Source: an uncultured Verrucomicrobiae bacterium (GTDB taxonomy: Bacteria; Verrucomicrobiota; Verrucomicrobiia; Limisphaerales; AAA164-E04). From it: a stretch of DNA of 64,000 nt. Of the stretch, positions 49,037-57,537 are shown one piece after another. A program made the position numbers and the translations under genes. Each line of letters begins with the position of its first letter. Position 1 is the stretch's first letter. The stretch covers positions 574,876-638,875 of the forward strand of contig OX638380.1 in the NCBI GenBank assembly GCA_951813855.1, written 5' to 3'. The notes under the pieces were generated by a model. It was not told the origin of the DNA, did not search any database, and saw nothing but the letters and a program-made list of their open reading frames with translations.

Positions 49037-51619
49037 TCAACCGTCAGCAGAAATCTCCGCGGCCACCGGCTCGACCTCCGGAATCCTGTCCCGTCCCTTG
49101 ATTAATCGCAAGAGCCGGTAAGCGTCACGAAATCGGGGAGCTTCTTCCAACGCCCGCAACACGTGATGGCGGGCTCCGTCCCGGCCCGTCTCGAACAGCA
49201 GGCGAGCCAACTGATAGTGAACCCTGGCCGGGTCGGGCGGGTCCAACAGGAGAAGCTTGCCCCAGGCGTCCACCGCCCGATCCTGATTCCCCAACGCTTC
49301 GCTGACTTTGGCCTGATAACGGAACACTTGAGGCCTCAAGGGATCGATGGCGAAAAAACGCTCCAGGTTCGCTTGCGCCAACTCCCAGTCCTCGGTCTCG
49401 ATCCCGGTCGCGATCAACCGTAAATAAACGTCCAAGGCTTCGTGATCGTTTTGCGCAATGTCCTTTAACCAGCGCAACTCTTCGTCGGTCCGCTCCAGTT
49501 CCCGAAGACAGCGAACCAACATCCGCGGCGCTTCCCGATTCCCCGGCTGCAACGGATAGGAGGCCAAGATCTGTTCCAACGGCGCCAGAGCCTCCTCCCA
49601 ACGCCGCTCTTCCATCAATTCTTCGGCATATCCCAACAGCAAATAATAATTGTTCGGAGCGAACGACAACGCCTCTTCGGCTCCCGCTCCGTCGAGCGAC
49701 TCCGCCGGTTCGTTCCAATCGAGTCCGGCGCCCAGCTCGCGAGCCTGATCCTGGGACCACTCGATAAAGCCGGCGTCCAGTTCCGCTAGCGCTCCCATAT
49801 TGACGGCCAAGGCCTCGGCGGTCGAACGTCCCTCTCCCAAATCGCGCAAGAGACCTTTCAAGGCCTCCATGCCCCAGGTTTCGACCAGATAACGGACCGC
49901 CAACATGGATTGGTAATAGGCAAATTGCATATCCTCGTTGGATTCGGCGTTCATGAAGGCCGCGCTCATCTGGGAAAGCGGCATCAATCCGTCGTCAAGG
50001 ATTCGCCGCCGGTACGCCGGAGTCATCGCTTGCCCCCAGGAAGCGTTCCATTCGATTTCTTCGTGGACGGAAATGCCTTCGCTCAACCAACGAGGCATCC
50101 GGTTGCGCGTCATGGTCAGCGTGATCACGTGGCAAAATTCATGCCAAACGACGGCCCGCCAGTTGGAAGGGCTGCCCGCTTGGGTCGACGGACTGTTCGC
50201 CGTAATCACGTTGCCGAAACAGACGCCGAGAAAACCGGGATTATGGGGCATGCCGAAGGTGCGCACCGCGAAATCCTGCTGATGGCCGAACAGTTCCAGC
50301 ACGATGCGCCGCTCCAGTTCGATACCGTATTTCTCGCTCAGCACGTCCTTGGCCTCGTTGAGCAACGCCAATACCTGATCGCCGAAAATCGGCGCTTCGT
50401 CGGCGGGCAGGCGCAGGATAAAGTCTTCGTCTTCCAATACGGCGTACTCATCGAGCGTCCGCTTCAGGGTCAGCAAATTAAACGCGGTCTGATTGTAACC
50501 GTCCTGTTCGTGCGAACGTTCCACCCATTGCCACCCCTCCTCTTCCTCTCCCAACCGCAATAAATCCTGGGCTAGCTGCAATTGCGCCCGGGCATTATCC
50601 GGTTCGAATTTCAAGGCCGCCCGCTGATATTCCGCTCCCTCCTGAAACCGGTATTTCCGGGAAAGATGATAGCCGATCAGATGATCCACGGCCGGATTGG
50701 TCGTCCAATGCTTCAAGCCTTGCTCGCGAGCTTGCCGCTCGCCGGCGAAATCCCCGTCGAGATGCGCCATGACGGCGCGCAACACCCAAGCCTCCGGGTG
50801 CCACCGATTAATATCCAGCGCACGGTCGACAATCTCCTTCGCCAACTCGAATTGCTCGGCGTCGATCGCCTTGGAGGCCTGCAACAGCAACGACGGAATA
50901 TGTTTCGGGTTGACCGTCAAGGCCCGCTCGATCATCGCCGCCATCTCTTCGGCGTCGCTGCCGGCGAACGCCAGCGCCAGGCCGTAAAAGAAATCGGCGT
51001 CCTCCCCCAGCTTATCGACCCCTTCGCGGAACACCTCGCTGGCCACTTTGTAGTCCTGTTTCTCCAGGGCCAATACGCCCGCGGCCATGATCGCCTCGCG
51101 CACCGGAGGGTCGGCCTGGCGGCCGGGGTCGAAAAAGAATTCCAATACCAGCCGAGGTTCCTCGCCCAGAGCCAACGCGATCCTCCCGAGCGCCACCAGA
51201 TTTTCCGGGTCGCGATAGGCCCAGCTCCGGTCGCCGGCCAGCCGGTTGACGGTTTCGACGTATTCCGGAACCAAGCGGGAAAAGCCCGCGAACCGCGCGA
51301 CTTCCCGCCCGGCTTCCAGCAAGCGAACACTTTGCCGGCGGGTGTCGTCCAGCCCGTCTTGAAGCGATTGCCAAGCTTCGTCGTATTGCCCCAAGGTCGA
51401 TTGGGCTCGGAGCAACAATAAATAGGCGTCTTCCCCAGACCCCGAATCGTCCCGAAGCAATACCTGGCATTCGCGAATGCAGTCGTCGTATTCGCCTTGA
51501 CGAAGCAAATCCCGGGCACGGTCCAATGACGCCGCTTCGAGGCGCCAACCGAGCAGGCAACCAACGAACGCCGCCGAGCCGATCAACCAGCCGATTTGCC
51601 GAGACTTCACCGCACTCAT
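49037..51619 (-). CDS. TPR protein with gluzincin-type metallopeptidase domain
   Basis: An 860-residue protein from the ATG at 51619. A membrane anchor or signal peptide is at 9-27 (IGWLIGSAAFVGCLLGWRL). Tetratricopeptide-like helical repeats cover about 30-385 and again 600-850 (YYLLLGYAEELMEERRWEEA). In the middle is a peptidase-MA-like domain: the zinc motif HEFCH at 493-497 (VVWHEFCHVITLTM) and the third ligand E514 in PRWLSEGISVHEE. All metal ligands are present, so activity is possible; the substrate is unknown. The open frame extends to 52138 but that region overlaps transketolase. It precedes DUF4159 and MoxR and is probably part of the same unit. Confidence 0.88.
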   Translation of the reverse strand: MSAVKSRQIGWLIGSAAFVGCLLGWRLEAASLDRARDLLRQGEYDDCIRECQVLLRDDSGSGEDAYLLLLRAQSTLGQYDEAWQSLQDGLDDTRRQSVRLLEAGREVARFAGFSRLVPEYVETVNRLAGDRSWAYRDPENLVALGRIALALGEEPRLVLEFFFDPGRQADPPVREAIMAAGVLALEKQDYKVASEVFREGVDKLGEDADFFYGLALAFAGSDAEEMAAMIERALTVNPKHIPSLLLQASKAIDAEQFELAKEIVDRALDINRWHPEAWVLRAVMAHLDGDFAGERQAREQGLKHWTTNPAVDHLIGYHLSRKYRFQEGAEYQRAALKFEPDNARAQLQLAQDLLRLGEEEEGWQWVERSHEQDGYNQTAFNLLTLKRTLDEYAVLEDEDFILRLPADEAPIFGDQVLALLNEAKDVLSEKYGIELERRIVLELFGHQQDFAVRTFGMPHNPGFLGVCFGNVITANSPSTQAGSPSNWRAVVWHEFCHVITLTMTRNRMPRWLSEGISVHEEIEWNASWGQAMTPAYRRRILDDGLMPLSQMSAAFMNAESNEDMQFAYYQSMLAVRYLVETWGMEALKGLLRDLGEGRSTAEALAVNMGALAELDAGFIEWSQDQARELGAGLDWNEPAESLDGAGAEEALSFAPNNYYLLLGYAEELMEERRWEEALAPLEQILASYPLQPGNREAPRMLVRCLRELERTDEELRWLKDIAQNDHEALDVYLRLIATGIETEDWELAQANLERFFAIDPLRPQVFRYQAKVSEALGNQDRAVDAWGKLLLLDPPDPARVHYQLARLLFETGRDGARHHVLRALEEAPRFRDAYRLLRLIKGRDRIPEVEPVAAEISADG

Positions 51620-51705
51620 CCAGAACCACCCTAGGGTAGCGTCAGTAAAAAGCAACGACGGAGGGCTGGCGAATCGAAGCGGAGCATCGTTCGTCGGGCT
51701 ACCGG

Positions 51706-53754
51706 TCAAGCCGACAGCAATCGCTTGGCGGCCTGGGCCATATTCTCGGCAGTCAGTCCATGCTTCCGATACAAATGTTCCGCGACATAAGCCGATTGCC
51801 CGAATTGCCCGTCGATTCCCAGAGAAACGAGGCGATGCGATATCCCTTGCCGCGATAGCGTGTGAGACAGTTGAGCCCCCATGCCGCCGACGATTTGATG
51901 ATCTTCGATGGTCACGACTCTCCCGCCGCATCGACGCACCGCTTGGCCGATCGTTTCGGTATCGACCCGATTGACGAACGGATTGTTGATGACCGTCGCC
52001 TTGACGCCTTCCTGAGCCAGCAGAGCCGCGGCCTGTTGAGCCTTGGAAAACAGGCAACCGCACCCGATCAGCGCTACCGCGTCGCCGGATTCGATCACTT
52101 GCGCTTGGCCCCACCGGTAAGTTCCGTTCTCGACCCACCGCACCGGATAATTTTCCCGTCCCACGAAAAAAATGACCGTTTCACCGTTCTCTCCGGCCGC
52201 GCGAGCCCGGGCGTACCGGCGAATCGCTTCCGCCATGAGCGCCTCGGCCTCCTCGGCGCAGGAAGGCGCAATAACCGTCGTATGAGGAATGGCGCAGGTC
52301 GCCGAGAAATAGGTCGTAGCCTGATGGGAAGCGCCGTCGGCCGCGTCCTGAAACCCGACATGCGAAAAAATCGCGATAACCGGCGCCTGCGACAACGCGG
52401 CCATGGTCAGCGGCAAATTGCCTTTGGTGACCCCGAACTGCCCGAAGGTGTCCACGATCGGGATGAAACCCACCTTGGCCAATCCCGCTCCCACGCTCAC
52501 CATATTGGCTTCCGCCACGCCCACTTCGACGAAGCGGGCGGGAAAACTTTTTTGAAACGCCGCGATGCCGGTAGAACCCTGAACGTCGGAAGACACGGAA
52601 AAGACCGGCAATCCTTCTTGGGCCGCCCGCACGGCGGCCGCGGCCAAGCCGGCTTGGATTTTACTTTTCTTAACGCCGCTCGCAGCCGGTTTGGGGGCGG
52701 CCTGATCCGCCTCCCACTTGTGGCGCAATTCCTGGGCCCAAGCCAGCAATTCGCCGGGAACCTCGCCCGCCCACAATTCCGTGACGAACTCGACGATCTT
52801 TTCTCCCCCCTTCAGCGGGAAACCGTGGCCGCCGGAAGCCGACTCTTCAGTGCTTTTCACGCCGTAACCCTTGACGGTCTTGATCAGCAAGCAAACCGGC
52901 CGGGCCGGGTTTTCTTCGGCGGCCTGCAAGCCTCGCTCCAGGGCCTGGAAAACGGCCGACAAATCATGACCGTTGTCCACCAGGATCGTATGCCACCCCA
53001 GATCGTCCATCGCGTCGAACGTCGGTTGCATATCGAACGCGTCGGCGGCGATGCGCCCGGAGAGTTTGGTATTGTTATCGGACACCACCATCACGAACGG
53101 ATTCATCAATCCCTTGGCCGCCAATCCGGGGATGGCGGCGAAGGCCTCTTTGGCCTCGCCTTCCATGGAGGCGCCGTCGGACACGGTCAAAACGGTCGTT
53201 CGTTTCCGGCCGGCCACGCGATCGCCCAAAGCCAGACCCTGGGCCTGGGCCACCGCCGAACTCAGCGGACCGTTACTCAGCAACACGCCCTCGGGATTCA
53301 GATGGGATTCGCCATGGCCGGTCAGTTTGCTTTCGATCGAGCGGAATCCCCGCAAATCCTGCAACGTCATCCCGTCGTATCCCAGGTTGGCTCGCAAGGC
53401 GTAGATCCCGTTTTCCGTATGGCCCGCGTCGTTCACGAAATTATACGCCTCGTGCCAAGGGCGGCTTCGGTCTCGGAACAAGACGCCGTGAATAGCCGAC
53501 ATGACTTCGGCGAACGCCGCCGGACCACCCCAGTGGCACGCGGCTCCCCCGTTGACCGCATGCACGTCCATAAGCGCCACCAACGCCCGGGTCGCCCGGG
53601 GGTCACCGACTACGACTTCGCTCCCGTCACGGCTTGGGACCGTCACGGGATATCGAGGCGCCCCCTCGGGAGCGCCGGCAAGTCGCGATGCATACGATAG
53701 CGGTTTAAGTTCCGGAGCCTCTACCGGACTGGCTTCTGTTGTATCCGATCCCAT
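51706..53754 (-). CDS. tkt: Transketolase
   Basis: A 682-residue thiamine-diphosphate enzyme of the pentose phosphate pathway. N-terminal TPP domain: NGGAACHWGGPAAFAEVMSA, VSDGASMEGEAKEAFAAIPG and the Mg-binding VVSDNNTKLSGRI. Pyrimidine-binding domain: FSVSSDVQGSTGIAAFQKSF, FVEVGVAEANMVSVGAGLA and TFGQFGVTKGN. C-terminal domain: VVTIEDHQIVGGMGAQLSHT. Transaldolase or DXS identities are excluded by this domain order and length, although the sequence is somewhat divergent from the Escherichia type. It stands 87 bases upstream of the TPR gene. Confidence 0.9.
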   Translation of the reverse strand: MGSDTTEASPVEAPELKPLSYASRLAGAPEGAPRYPVTVPSRDGSEVVVGDPRATRALVALMDVHAVNGGAACHWGGPAAFAEVMSAIHGVLFRDRSRPWHEAYNFVNDAGHTENGIYALRANLGYDGMTLQDLRGFRSIESKLTGHGESHLNPEGVLLSNGPLSSAVAQAQGLALGDRVAGRKRTTVLTVSDGASMEGEAKEAFAAIPGLAAKGLMNPFVMVVSDNNTKLSGRIAADAFDMQPTFDAMDDLGWHTILVDNGHDLSAVFQALERGLQAAEENPARPVCLLIKTVKGYGVKSTEESASGGHGFPLKGGEKIVEFVTELWAGEVPGELLAWAQELRHKWEADQAAPKPAASGVKKSKIQAGLAAAAVRAAQEGLPVFSVSSDVQGSTGIAAFQKSFPARFVEVGVAEANMVSVGAGLAKVGFIPIVDTFGQFGVTKGNLPLTMAALSQAPVIAIFSHVGFQDAADGASHQATTYFSATCAIPHTTVIAPSCAEEAEALMAEAIRRYARARAAGENGETVIFFVGRENYPVRWVENGTYRWGQAQVIESGDAVALIGCGCLFSKAQQAAALLAQEGVKATVINNPFVNRVDTETIGQAVRRCGGRVVTIEDHQIVGGMGAQLSHTLSRQGISHRLVSLGIDGQFGQSAYVAEHLYRKHGLTAENMAQAAKRLLSA

Positions 53755-54194
53755 AAGTGTTTTGGTCGTCCTCTCTACGGTCGCTTGGCAAAAACCTAAG
53801 AAAGCCAGCGGAAAATGAAAACAAAGATTTCCGCTCGAACCGGAATTGCCGCCGGATTCGCCCGCCGCTCGAACTCCTCAACGGGGACCGGCGGGCGTTC
53901 CCCCGGACGCTCGAGCCGCCGCCGAACGTCATACGAAACAGAGCCAAACGACGCTACCGCGGTCGCCGTACGTTTTTTTTGGGTTGCTTGCGCCCTAATC
54001 CTCTTATTTAATTACGGTGGTAGCCAATGATCGTGTCTCGAATCGTTTTCCGAAAGTCGGCGCGGTCGTCAGCCGATGACCGGGCGGAAGTGACGAGAAG
54101 CGGATAACCGTTTCCCTCATTCGCTTTCGCCCATCAATCCTTCAAGCTTATCAGGGGTTTATATCCGAAATTAGCCGTCATCGGACCGGGGCTA

Positions 54195-55394
54195 ATGTTA
54201 GCGGCAACCGGAGTCGGTGCCGGCGACTTGGCGGGCGGAGCTTTCGCCGGCATGAAACTCGGGGTGGCCGTGCTCTGGGCGGTCATATTGGGAGCGGCCT
54301 TCAAATACGTCATCACGGAAGGCCTGACCAGATGGCAGTTGGCGACCGAAACCACCTTGCTGGAAGGCGCGGCCTTGCACTTAGGCAGAGGGGCGCTCTG
54401 GGGGTTTCTGATCTACCTGCTGGTCTGGACTTTCGGGGTCGGGGCCTCCCTGATCAGCGCTTGCGGCGTCGCCACACAGGCCTTGATTCCGGTATTCGAC
54501 GATCCGGTACCGGGCAAAATCTACTTTGGGATCGGCCATTCCCTGTTGGGTCTCGCGCTGGTTTGGTTCGGCAGTTATCGCAGTATCGAACGCCTGTTGG
54601 GAGTATTGGTCGCCGTCCTGTTTTTAGTCGTCGTTACGGCCGGCGTCTTGATCGGCGGCGACCTGATCGCCATCCTGAAAGGAGCCTTCGTTCCCCAAGT
54701 GCCCGACGCTCCGGAAGCCGTCGACTGGACCATGGCCCTGATGGGCGGGGTCGGCGGCACCCTGACGGTGATCTGTTACGGTTACTGGATTCGGGAAAGC
54801 GGACGTTCCGAAACGGAAGACCTCACGAAATGCCGTTGGGACATCGGCCTCAGCTACTGCATGATGGCTCTCTTCGGGATCGCCGTCGTGATCCTCGCCG
54901 ACGGCTTAAAATCGGACAATAAGGGTGTCACGCTGGTCATGGATCTGGCCAATCATATCGGGGAACAGATCGGCGACGGCGGCCGGTGGCTCTTCTTGAT
55001 CGGGGCTTGGGCGGCCGTGTTCAGCAGCCTGGTCGGCGTCTGGCAGGCAGTACCCTATCTCTTCGCCGATTTTTGGCATCTGTTCCGGAACGCTCAAAAC
55101 AAGGATTCGTTCGAGCCCTACGTCGTCAACACCCGGGGCACGGTTTACCGGGTCTATCTGTGCGTCCTCGCCACAGTGCCGATGCTGGGGCTCGCCTACG
55201 ATTTTCAGACCGTCCAAAAACTCAATTCGGTGTTCGGCGCCTTGGTGATGCCCATGCTGGCCTTGGCGTTGCTGATCCTCAACGGACGCCGAATCTGGGT
55301 CGGCGAAGCCTATCGCAACCGCAAGATCAGCGTCTTCGCCCTGCTCTTCGTTCTGGTATTCTTTTCCTGTCTGGGCCTGATGAAATTTCTTTGA
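54195..55394 (+). CDS. Nramp-related divalent-metal transporter
   Basis: A polytopic membrane protein of 399 residues from the first ATG, with about eleven hydrophobic segments (for example GFLIYLLVWTFGVGASLISA, LLGVLVAVLFLVVVTAGVLI, VFALLFVLVFFSCLGLMKFL). The start LMLAATGVGAGDLAGGAFAG corresponds to the first helix of Nramp proteins, where GPG and DPG-like residues bind the metal. The conserved GPG is encoded just upstream of the ATG: the frame is open back to 54108 and encodes FKLIRGLYPKLAVIGPG, but has no ATG, GTG or TTG. The true start may be a rare codon such as ATC at 54150. Substrate (Mn, Fe or other) not certain. Nothing was recognised in 53755-54107. Confidence 0.75.
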   Translation: MLAATGVGAGDLAGGAFAGMKLGVAVLWAVILGAAFKYVITEGLTRWQLATETTLLEGAALHLGRGALWGFLIYLLVWTFGVGASLISACGVATQALIPVFDDPVPGKIYFGIGHSLLGLALVWFGSYRSIERLLGVLVAVLFLVVVTAGVLIGGDLIAILKGAFVPQVPDAPEAVDWTMALMGGVGGTLTVICYGYWIRESGRSETEDLTKCRWDIGLSYCMMALFGIAVVILADGLKSDNKGVTLVMDLANHIGEQIGDGGRWLFLIGAWAAVFSSLVGVWQAVPYLFADFWHLFRNAQNKDSFEPYVVNTRGTVYRVYLCVLATVPMLGLAYDFQTVQKLNSVFGALVMPMLALALLILNGRRIWVGEAYRNRKISVFALLFVLVFFSCLGLMKFL

Positions 55395-55528
55395 ACCGTT
55401 CCGGCCGTTCGATCGGCCCCCGGGACGGCGAAGCCACCATGCCCGGACAGGGAAAAATGTGCCGAGCGGTCCCGTTTCGCCGAACCCGGACGCACCCGAA
55501 GGATAACCGTGCGGCTCGGCCCGAAAGG

Positions 55529-56020
55529 TCAATTCAACTCGTGGCGAATCGACGTCCGAGCGGCGGTGTCGAAACTCACGCAAGTCGATTGCCCCGTCAA
55601 TCCGCCAAAAACTTCTCCCGGATTGATCAGCAAGGTCTCCTCGACTCGAGACACCTCGTATTGATGATTATGGCCGAAACACACGACGTCGTAGCGTTTC
55701 GATTCCGCGAATACCCGGGCGACGTCGTCGAAATGGGTCAGGCCGAACCGGCAACCTTCCAAGGTCAGTTCCGCCATTTCGCCGTGCAACTGGATGCCGG
55801 GATAGGCCGCGCTGTTGCGGGTGATCCGGAAGAGGTCGCCGTCGTTGTTGCCGAAGACGATATGAATCTCCCCCTGGTAATGCCGCCCCAAGGTTTCCAC
55901 GACGAACGGCGAACAAAGATCGCCGCAACACAACAAAACTTCGGCATTCCGGAACTGCTCCAAGGCCTGATGAAGCGCTTCGAGATTATCGTGAATGTCC
56001 GCCAGGATGCCGATCTGCAT
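55529..56020 (-). CDS. YfcE/MJ0936-type metallophosphoesterase
   Basis: A 163-residue single-domain phosphodiesterase. The metal-binding motifs are all present: GILADIHDN (D8, H10), CCGDLCSP (D34), VFGNND (N59), LTHFDD and CFGHNHQYE, and the closing LLINPGEVFGG. Members of this family hydrolyse small phosphodiesters in vitro; the natural substrate is unknown. It lies on the minus strand just downstream of the propeller gene (20 bases between the start of this gene and the stop of the other), so the two may be co-transcribed. Confidence 0.93.
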   Translation of the reverse strand: MQIGILADIHDNLEALHQALEQFRNAEVLLCCGDLCSPFVVETLGRHYQGEIHIVFGNNDGDLFRITRNSAAYPGIQLHGEMAELTLEGCRFGLTHFDDVARVFAESKRYDVVCFGHNHQYEVSRVEETLLINPGEVFGGLTGQSTCVSFDTAARTSIRHELN

Positions 56021-56040
56021 GACGCCTCGAAGCGATCAGA

Positions 56041-57519
56041 TCACAACGCGATCTGACGGGGAATCTTCACCAGGGTGTAGTAAAAGGTGTCGTGCAACAG
56101 CACTACGCCGTCCTGATTGGTCAAGCCGTCGAGTTTCAACTCGTGCACGTAGCCGGCCCGGAACGGTTCGACCTGCAAGATCACGCTGCGCCGGTCGGCG
56201 GCGACCACGGCCGAGGACACCCGCAAGGGTTGCTTGTCGCTTTCGGGACCGCCGTAGCGGCTTTCCAGGCGGTAAGTATAACTCTCCCCGGAATAATTGT
56301 CCGGATCGCTCGCCGCTTGCGGCGCGACCGGTTGCGTAAACGTGAGCTTGAAGCCTTTCGGCAGGGCCTGAACGTTGTGAATCTCGAACGGAACCTGCTT
56401 GTTCCAACGAAGCCGCTGGATGCCCCAGGGCCGATTGCCCCGCCCGCCCCAACCGGCGTTGGATTGGCCCACGAACAGCGAATCGTCCTGGCCGAAGCAA
56501 ATGCGGATGATGCCGCATTGAAATCCGTCACGAAACCGAACGCAGGCACCTTGCCAATGTCCGTCGATCTTTTCCAACATGACCCGCATGACGTTGGCGT
56601 GATGCTGGTCGGCGACGAATAGTTGCCCCGCAAACGGTCCGAACCTGCCTTCGGTCAGATCCCACTTCATGCCGCTGGGACTCTTGCCCATCTTGTCGTA
56701 CGGGAACCAGACCGCCGGCATCTTGAAATGGGGATTCTGCAAATGCATGTCCTTCATGTAGGTGCCCGAAACCGGATTGGGAAAGTTGCTGAACGGTTCC
56801 CCGGCGAAGGACTTGGTGATCAAGCCGTGCGGATGCCCGTGATAGTCGCCGAATTCGAGATGGGAAAGTTTGGACGCGTTGCACCATTCGCCCTGATTGT
56901 CGGTGTAGAACATATCCCCCCAAGGACTGTTTTCGATCCCGGCCGGAGAGCGCAAGCCCGCCGAGACCGGTAACATTTTCCCGGTCTCGGGATCGATTTT
57001 AACCGCCCATCCCCGCCAATGGGCCCGGCCATAAGGTTCGCCGCCGAACGGTTTGTTGGTCGTCACCCAAAGCGAGCCATCGGGACCCAGGCGCGGGCCG
57101 AAATTGTACTCATGATAGTTGCCGCTGATCTCCCAGTCGTCGCTGACGGTCTCGAAAACATCTCCCACGTCGTCGCCGTCGCTGTCCTTCATGCGGGTCA
57201 ACTCCCCCCGCTGCGCGGTATAGATCCAACCGCCATGCTCGACGAATCCCAACGGCTGCGCGATGCCGCGGGCCCACAGCTTGAATTCGACCTCCTCCGG
57301 CGGCCCGTAGGCGTTCTCGAGCAAGTAGATCTCGCCGGTGCGCGTGCCCACCATCATCCGGCCGTCTTCACGAAGCATCATCGCGCCTACTTCCATCCGC
57401 AGCTCTTCGGTAGGCAACGTTTCGATCTCGTAATAATCGGATTGGCTAACCTCGGCCGCCACGGCCATAGACAGCGTGCCCAACGACAAACTTACCGCAA
57501 TCAGTTTCAGAAGTTGCAT
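56041..57519 (-). CDS. Secreted six-bladed propeller, sugar/sorbosone-dehydrogenase-like
   Basis: A 492-residue protein from the ATG at 57519. Signal peptide at 1-22 (LLKLIAVSLSLGTLSMAVAA). The body looks like the propeller of the glucose/sorbosone dehydrogenase group: GAMMLREDGRMMVGTRTGEI, QPLGFVEHGGWIYTAQRGEL, LGPDGSLWVTTNKPFGGEPY, LRSPAGIENSPWGDMFYTDN and FGQDDSLFVGQSNAGWGGRG. The C-terminal part is an additional beta domain. Such proteins in PVC bacteria are often paired with or fused to cytochrome c. Here the cytochrome gene lies immediately upstream (18 bases), so electron transfer from a PQQ-type oxidation to the cytochrome is plausible but unproven; PQQ-binding residues cannot be confirmed by eye. 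Confidence 0.72.
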   Translation of the reverse strand: MQLLKLIAVSLSLGTLSMAVAAEVSQSDYYEIETLPTEELRMEVGAMMLREDGRMMVGTRTGEIYLLENAYGPPEEVEFKLWARGIAQPLGFVEHGGWIYTAQRGELTRMKDSDGDDVGDVFETVSDDWEISGNYHEYNFGPRLGPDGSLWVTTNKPFGGEPYGRAHWRGWAVKIDPETGKMLPVSAGLRSPAGIENSPWGDMFYTDNQGEWCNASKLSHLEFGDYHGHPHGLITKSFAGEPFSNFPNPVSGTYMKDMHLQNPHFKMPAVWFPYDKMGKSPSGMKWDLTEGRFGPFAGQLFVADQHHANVMRVMLEKIDGHWQGACVRFRDGFQCGIIRICFGQDDSLFVGQSNAGWGGRGNRPWGIQRLRWNKQVPFEIHNVQALPKGFKLTFTQPVAPQAASDPDNYSGESYTYRLESRYGGPESDKQPLRVSSAVVAADRRSVILQVEPFRAGYVHELKLDGLTNQDGVVLLHDTFYYTLVKIPRQIAL

Positions 57520-57537
57520 GCCCTGCTCTCGCCTCAA

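Noticed and set aside
51620..52138. N-terminal extension of the TPR/peptidase frame
   Set aside because: It runs through the 3' end of the transketolase gene; the membrane segment begins at the ATG at 51619.
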